Shown here one piece after another: positions 20,044 through 22,500 of a DNA stretch of 22,500 nt. The stretch lies in assembly GCA_016946835.1 (NCBI GenBank), contig JACVTC010000001.1:1712501-1735000 (forward strand). Reading direction: 5' to 3'. This DNA comes from Neocallimastix lanati (nom. inval.). Taxonomy: Eukaryota > Neocallimastigomycota > Neocallimastigomycetes > Neocallimastigales > Neocallimastigaceae. The position numbers and the translations under genes were made by a program. Numbering within the stretch: position 1 is the first letter of the stretch; each line of letters opens with the position of its first letter. The notes beneath the pieces were generated by a model. It worked only from the letters and a program-made list of their open reading frames with translations, made no database searches and was not told the DNA's origin.

Positions 20044-21997
20044 ATGACAGAATCTATTGGAATAATTGGAAATAGAAATTCTAAAATAGTATATGAAAAA
20101 TATACTGTCGATCAAGCTCTTGAAGGAATAGGCTATGGACCTTTCCATAGAAAATTATGTTTATTATCTGGAAGTAGTATAGGTGAATATTTAAGTATAG
20201 TTATATTATTTGAAATGATTATAAATATAAAGACTAATTATTTTTGAAAATATAATAGGAAATACATCTTTGCAGTTGTGCTTTATTTTAACAACCATAT
20301 CAAAGTTAAAGGATGAATTGAATTATACTTCTAAAAGTTCAATTATTTTTAATCAAACTTTGTCAACTTTATTTTTAGGTCAGATATTGGGTGGTCTTTT
20401 ATGGTCTAATGTGGGAAAAAGATATGGTATATAATTATTATTATATTTATTAATATATAAATTTAATTTATATATAAGATATTAATATATATATAAATTG
20501 AATAAAATTTAAATAGGACGTTCAAAAGCATTTTTCTATAGTAGTTTAATTACAAGTATATCTCTTTTAATTTCATCTTTTATATCTTCTTATACATGGT
20601 TATTAATAACAAGATTTTTTGCTGGTATCGGTTTAGGTAAAAATATAATAAATATTAAATGTTTATAATAGGTGATATAACAAAATTATTAATTAATTTA
20701 TAATAATTATTATTTAAATATTTAAAATAATATAAAATACTATAAAAATCCTTAGCATCAATAATATCTGATTATCAGATGTTTTTAGAATTTACTTTAG
20801 TTTCAAAAATTCAAATATCTCATTTTCATTTTGTTACTTATTGGATTATTACTGGAAGTAAATATTAAAAAAAAAAAAAATAGTTTATTAATTAAAAGAA
20901 TTTTTTTCATGTATTAATTTACTTATATTATAAATTTTTAATATATAGTTATATTATCATCATATTTATCATGGATATTAGTACCATTATTAGGAATGAA
21001 AATTACTTCTATAATTTATACTATACCATCATTTATAATTACATATTTAAAGTATAAATGGAAACACGAATCGCCAAGATATTTAGTAAAGGAACATAAA
21101 ATATTTAGTGCAGCTGATGAACTTTATGTTATGGCAGAAGAAAATAATACAGCTGTTCCAAATGGTTCACTTATTCCAAATATTGATGAAGAAAATGATA
21201 CTTATAGTTCAACAATTAAGTTATGCTTTAAACAACCAAAACAACAAAAACATACAACTTATATATTAATTAATTTATTTGGTATTGTTATAACCTTAAT
21301 TACTGGAGTAATGCATATATCATTATTAAAGTCAACAACAACAAATGAAGAACATAAAAGTGTAACACATATGATCATGAATGAAAATTTCACATTTATA
21401 AATTTATTATGGAGTATTATTAACTTATTATCTATTCCAATTGTATTAATACTGTATAATAAATGTGAAAAATTTCAAAGACATATAGTATTAATTACAT
21501 TATATATTATATCTGGAATTTGTTATATGGTAATGGCAATTACTAGCCAATTTTATGTTGTATGTATATTAAGTATTCCAATACTTTTTACAGTAGAACT
21601 TGGCTTTGCAATTATATTCCAACATATGATTGATTGTTTTATTCCAATGACAAAATCATCTGGCTTTTCATTAATGATACTTGCAATTAGCATGTATTCT
21701 TTAGCTCTTATTAATGTTGAAAGTTTAATAATAGATTCATTTGTATCATTTAAATTATGCTTAATAATAACAAGTTTGATCGAAAGTGTCATTGCTATTG
21801 GCGATATATATGGTTTTAATGATATTATAGAAAGAAAGAATGGTAATGAAAATTTAGCATTGGGTGATTTAGAAAATGGTTCATTAATTAATCAAGAAAA
21901 TATAACATTATATGAAGAAGTTGATGATGAAGGAAAAGGAGGGGAAATAAAAGAAGAAGAAATAAAAATTAATAATGAAGTTTTAATAGAGAATTGA
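20044..21997 (+). CDS. SV2/SVOP-like major facilitator superfamily transporter, five exons, 525 aa
   Basis: Exons: 20044-20182, 20259-20426, 20517-20636, 20756-20857, 20949-21997; 1578 nt, all introns phase 1. It is a twelve-helix membrane transporter of the synaptic-vesicle-2-related branch. In order: the family N-terminal signature YTVDQALEGIGYGPFHRKLC (about 18-39), TM1 (about 37-60), TM2, the loop 2-3 motif GGLLWSNVGKRYGRSK (about 91-106), TM3-TM4 ending RFFAGIGLA, TM5-TM6, then the diagnostic ESPRYLV at about 217-223 followed by AADELYVMAEENN. A central loop, TM7-TM12 and an acidic C-terminus of about 50 residues follow. Length is close to SVOP proteins (about 550). Substrate is unknown. 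Oddities: the acidic pair usual in TM1 of this branch is not present (SSSIGNTSLQ here), and motif A has Asn in place of the usual Asp. The start is the only upstream ATG giving the signature, in an A-rich context. Confidence 0.85.
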
Positions 21998-22212
21998 TTT
22001 AAATATATATTAATAAAATATAATTTAAAAAAAAAAAAATAATAATAATAATACATAAATAGAGAAGACATTATATAATGAAAAATATATAATAAGAATT
22101 ATCATTATATAAAATAGTAATAAAGATTTCTTATTATTTTTTCATTTATTATTATTATTTTATTATTATTATTTTTTATTTTTCTAGTATATATATAAAA
22201 TAATAATAGTTG

Positions 22213-22244
<32 letters not shown>

Positions 22245-22500
22245 GAATTTTTTATACATTTTTATTTAATTATATTTTTCTTAATTATATAAATATAAAT
22301 TTAAACATTTCAACTTTTAAAACATTTTTTTTTTTTTATAAATAATCTTTTTTTTTTTTTTTTTTTTTCCTATTTTTATTATTATTTTTTTTTCCTCCAT
22401 AATAAAATTAATGTGATATATTATTACTTTTTTTTTTAAATGAAAAAAGTGTATAATAAATTTATAATAAAATACCGAAAAATATAAAAAAATAAAATAA
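21998..22500. other. AT-rich 3' flank with simple repeats
   Basis: Holds AAT and ATT runs, an AAAT run (about 22215-22242) and T tracts near 22327-22368. No gene is visible before the window ends. Confidence 0.65.

Overview
The window is nuclear DNA from an extremely AT-rich eukaryote. I read it as most probably an anaerobic gut fungus (Neocallimastigomycota). The evidence is short exons, small GT..AG introns, long A/T homopolymers, AAAAT and AAAT microsatellites, and a gamma-adaptin whose wording is fungal rather than animal or amoebal. The lineage is an inference; a dictyostelid is the main alternative.

Layout. (1) 555-2800, plus strand: a coiled-coil plus leucine-rich-repeat (LRR) gene of nine exons, 442 aa. 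Seven consecutive exons each carry exactly one LRR, and every intron is phase 2. (2) 2801-4127: a T-rich low-complexity spacer between two convergent genes. (3) 6627-4128, minus strand: a five-exon CRAL-TRIO (Sec14-type) lipid-binding protein of 637 aa with a long C-terminal tail and a probable membrane segment. (4) 6628-9890: gene-poor DNA with a 100-bp tandem duplication, a GC-richer island at about 7888-8160 next to a T tract, a 23-bp motif present three times, a 40-50-bp tandem repeat and several inverted repeats. (5) about 9930-11660, minus strand: a decayed, internally deleted Ty3/gypsy retrotransposon with gag, a protease-like stretch, an integrase core fragment and a possible chromodomain tail. 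No reverse transcriptase is visible. (6) 11700-13610: simple-sequence repeats. (7) 13611-17654, plus strand: ten-exon AP-1 gamma-adaptin, 889 aa, complete from trunk to ear. (8) 17655-20043: featureless AT-rich spacer. (9) 20044-21997, plus strand: a five-exon SV2/SVOP-like major facilitator transporter, 525 aa. (10) 21998-22500: non-coding.

The four genes share no obvious pathway. Gamma-adaptin (clathrin sorting at the trans-Golgi/endosome) and the CRAL-TRIO protein (lipid transfer or sensing) both belong to membrane traffic, but nothing in the layout shows functional coupling. All 25 introns I reconstructed begin with GT. Their acceptors are TAG (14), AAG (8) and CAG (3), and all exon joins keep frame.
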